15,829 nt of DNA. It comes from Bacteroidales bacterium (GTDB lineage: Bacteria > Bacteroidota > Bacteroidia > Bacteroidales > Tenuifilaceae). Numbering within the stretch: the stretch's first letter is position 1; every line of letters starts with the position of its first letter. The notes beneath the pieces are model-generated. The model saw only the letters and a list, made by a program, of their open reading frames with translations, ran no database searches and was not told where the DNA came from. Location: positions 1-15,829 of the forward strand of contig DQHR01000090.1 in assembly GCA_003531155.1 (NCBI GenBank). Reading direction: 5' to 3'. The translations under genes were made by a program, and so were the position numbers. This document shows positions 14,345 to 15,829 of the stretch, in pieces.

Positions 14345-14401
14345 CGAAGCTGAAAAGGAAAAATGCTTCCAAACCGAGAAACTTTATAAAAAAACACGAA
14401 A

Positions 14402-14866
14402 ATGTCTTCATTCATTGGCGATTATGGTTGTAAGGTTGACGAGAAGGGACGAGTGCTCTTCCCCGCCGCCTTTAAGAAGCAGATAGCATCTGCCTCGCCC
14501 GATCGCTTTGTGGTTAAAAAGGATATTTTCGAGAGCTGCCTGGTGCTGTTCCCCATGGAGGAGTGGGAGCGTCAGAATACGCTTATCCGTAAAAACACAA
14601 ACCCTTACAACAAGGAGCACAACAGGTTTTTGCGCGAGTTCTACCGCGGTACCGCAGAGGTTACGCTCGATTCGAGCGGTAGGTTGCTTATCCCAAAACG
14701 TTTACTCGAGTTGGTGGGCGCCGATAAAGACCTTGTGCTAGCTGGGATGGACGGCAAGATTGAGATTTGGGCAAAGGATAAGTACGAGGGCGTACGTTCG
14801 GGTGAGGATGAGTTTGCGCAGCTGGCTGAGAAAATTATGGGTTCATCGATTATACAGGATGAGTAA
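14402..14866 (+). CDS. mraZ: Transcriptional regulator MraZ
   Basis: MraZ is a 154-residue DNA-binding protein that opens the division and cell-wall (dcw) cluster and represses its own operon. It has two SpoVT/AbrB-like units, about 5-50 (KVDEKGRVLFPAAFKK at 11-26) and 84-127 (LDSSGRLLIPKRL at 89-101), each with the family's D-x-x-GR motif. Length and architecture are normal. The ATG at 14402 gives the conserved SSFIGDYGCKVDEKGR N-terminus. Its stop overlaps the rsmH start by one base (TAATG). The operator array is upstream at 14161-14200. Base composition is clearly more GC-rich than in the region to the left, consistent with core chromosome beginning here. Confidence 0.96.
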   Translation: MSSFIGDYGCKVDEKGRVLFPAAFKKQIASASPDRFVVKKDIFESCLVLFPMEEWERQNTLIRKNTNPYNKEHNRFLREFYRGTAEVTLDSSGRLLIPKRLLELVGADKDLVLAGMDGKIEIWAKDKYEGVRSGEDEFAQLAEKIMGSSIIQDE

Positions 14867-15762
14867 TGGCCTACCACGTACCGGTTCTGCTTCGCGAGAG
14901 CATAGATGGGCTTGAGATAAAGCCAAATGGAATCTATGTAGACCTCACTTTTGGTGGGGGAGGTCATTCCACCGAAATACTCAAACATCTTAGCAAGGGC
15001 AAGCTTTTCGCGTTCGATCAGGACGAGGAAGCGCTTGCAAACGCCATCGACGATAAGCGCTTTACGCTTATCCGTGGCAACTTCAGGTTCTTTAGGAATT
15101 TTCTTCGTTACCATGGCATCCGCGAGGTGGATGGTATCCTAGCCGATTTGGGCGTTTCGTCGCACCATTTCGATAGCCCCGAGCGTGGCTTCTCGTTCCG
15201 CTTCGAGGGTCCGCTGGATATGCGCATGAACCAGAAGAGCAAGAAATCGGCTAAGCACGTGGTTAACGAGTACGCCGCCGACGATTTGGCTAGGGTTTTT
15301 ACTCTTTACGGCGAGCTGCAAAATGCAAAACGTTTGGCTAACGCCATTTGCCAATCGCGCAGCGGTAAGCAAATCGAAACGGTTGAGCAGCTGTACGAGT
15401 TGCTAAAGCCTATGTTCCCCTTTAACCAGCAGAACAAGATGCTGGCGCAGGTGTTTCAGGCAATCCGTATCGAGGTAAACCAGGAGATGTTTGTGCTTGA
15501 GCAGATGCTCATCAATGCTACCAAATGCCTTAAAAAGGATGGAAGGTTGGTGATTATCGCGTACCACTCACTGGAGGATAGGCTGGTGAAAAACTACATG
15601 CGCTCGGGCAATTTCGAGGGCGATGTGGAGAAAGATTTTTACGGTAATGTTTCGTCGCCATACGAGCTGGTGAACCGTAAAGTGATTGTTCCCTCCGATG
15701 AGGAGATTAAGATAAATAGTCGCGCACGAAGTGCAAAGCTTAGAATAGGAAAGAAGATATGA
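14866..15762 (+). CDS. rsmH: 16S rRNA (cytosine-1402-N4)-methyltransferase RsmH
   Basis: RsmH is a 298-residue cytoplasmic enzyme, formerly MraW, that methylates N4 of C1402 in the decoding site of 16S rRNA using S-adenosylmethionine. The SAM-binding motif is YVDLTFGGGGHSTEIL at 24-39, with the acidic FDQDEEA at 50-56. The family signature follows: GILADLGVSSHHFDSPERGFSF from about 95, then PLDMRM. The C-terminal part has VFQAIRIEVNQEM and IIAYHSLEDRLVKNY, both characteristic, and the basic SRARSAKLRIGKK end. It is complete and of normal length. It overlaps mraZ by 1 nt and the next gene by 4 nt (ATGA), so it is translated as part of the dcw operon. Confidence 0.97.
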   Translation: MAYHVPVLLRESIDGLEIKPNGIYVDLTFGGGGHSTEILKHLSKGKLFAFDQDEEALANAIDDKRFTLIRGNFRFFRNFLRYHGIREVDGILADLGVSSHHFDSPERGFSFRFEGPLDMRMNQKSKKSAKHVVNEYAADDLARVFTLYGELQNAKRLANAICQSRSGKQIETVEQLYELLKPMFPFNQQNKMLAQVFQAIRIEVNQEMFVLEQMLINATKCLKKDGRLVIIAYHSLEDRLVKNYMRSGNFEGDVEKDFYGNVSSPYELVNRKVIVPSDEEIKINSRARSAKLRIGKKI

Positions 15763-15829
15763 GCGAGAAAGATGAAACGGTAGAGTTTATCGAGGAGCAA
15801 CCTGAGAAACCCAAGGATAAAAAATCGAG
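15759..15829 (+). CDS. FtsL-like division protein, start only
   Basis: An ATG at 15759 overlaps the rsmH stop (ATGA) and opens a frame to the window edge: MSEKDETVEFIEEQPEKPKD and a few more residues, highly acidic then basic. In Bacteroidota the gene after rsmH is a short bitopic protein of the FtsL/septum-formation type with a charged cytoplasmic N-terminus, which this fits. The membrane segment that would confirm it lies outside the window. Confidence 0.65.
   Translation, partial: MSEKDETVEFIEEQPEKPKDKKS

Noticed and set aside
14641..15114. 157-codon minus-strand frame over mraZ and rsmH
   Set aside because: Both overlapped genes are certain and conserved, so this frame is a shadow in GC-richer DNA.

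Overview
The window looks chromosomal and comes from a member of the Bacteroidota, probably of the Bacteroidales type. The evidence is the mraZ-rsmH-(short FtsL-like) start of a division and cell-wall cluster, AT-rich intergenic DNA, start sites without clear Shine-Dalgarno sequences, -7 boxes of the TAnnTTTG kind, a DUF4143 ATPase, and the overall protein character. No rRNA, tRNA, CRISPR array or intact insertion sequence was found.

Layout: (1) 1-1900 holds the cut end of an integral-membrane ICMT/PEMT-type methyltransferase (minus), a three-zinc-ribbon protein (minus), an intergenic element bounded by an 11-bp inverted repeat, and a small protein of unknown function (plus). (2) 1985-3106 is a lone AAA/DUF4143 ATPase (minus), followed by a decayed gene at 3450-3825 (minus). 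(3) 3960-6505 is a metal-homeostasis operon: a DtxR/MntR-type regulator overlapping by ATGA an Nramp transporter fused to a universal stress protein domain. A perfect palindrome of the DtxR-box type lies 31 nt upstream of the operon. (4) 6958-8740 carries a lipoprotein, a small secreted protein and a one-TM protein, all unrecognised, separated by dispersed modular repeats. (5) 8982-13764 is a minus-strand module reading N6-adenine DNA methyltransferase, then HerA-type ATPase, then NurA-type nuclease with an inserted zinc ribbon, then an unrecognised 185-aa helical protein. (6) 14161-15829 is the start of the dcw cluster: four MraZ operator repeats at exact 10-bp period, mraZ, rsmH and the first codons of an FtsL-like protein, all overlapping by 1 to 4 nt.

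The most interesting system is the methyltransferase-HerA-NurA module. The first three genes are packed almost without gaps (3 nt, then a 1-nt overlap), so they are probably made together. By family knowledge, HerA and NurA form a DNA translocase/nuclease complex. A co-transcribed adenine methyltransferase would let such a complex tell self DNA from foreign DNA. The simplest reading is a restriction-like or other anti-phage system, but that is inference and not shown by the sequence.

The second theme is a set of intergenic repeats, all in the same orientation and built from the same modules in the same order (about 1.9, 3.2-3.4, 6.7-6.9, 8.1-8.4 and 8.76-8.96 kb, plus fragments at 0.55 and 9.59 kb). 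They include strong hairpins, some of which probably serve as terminators. The mraZ leader also contains a long, regularly interrupted hairpin.
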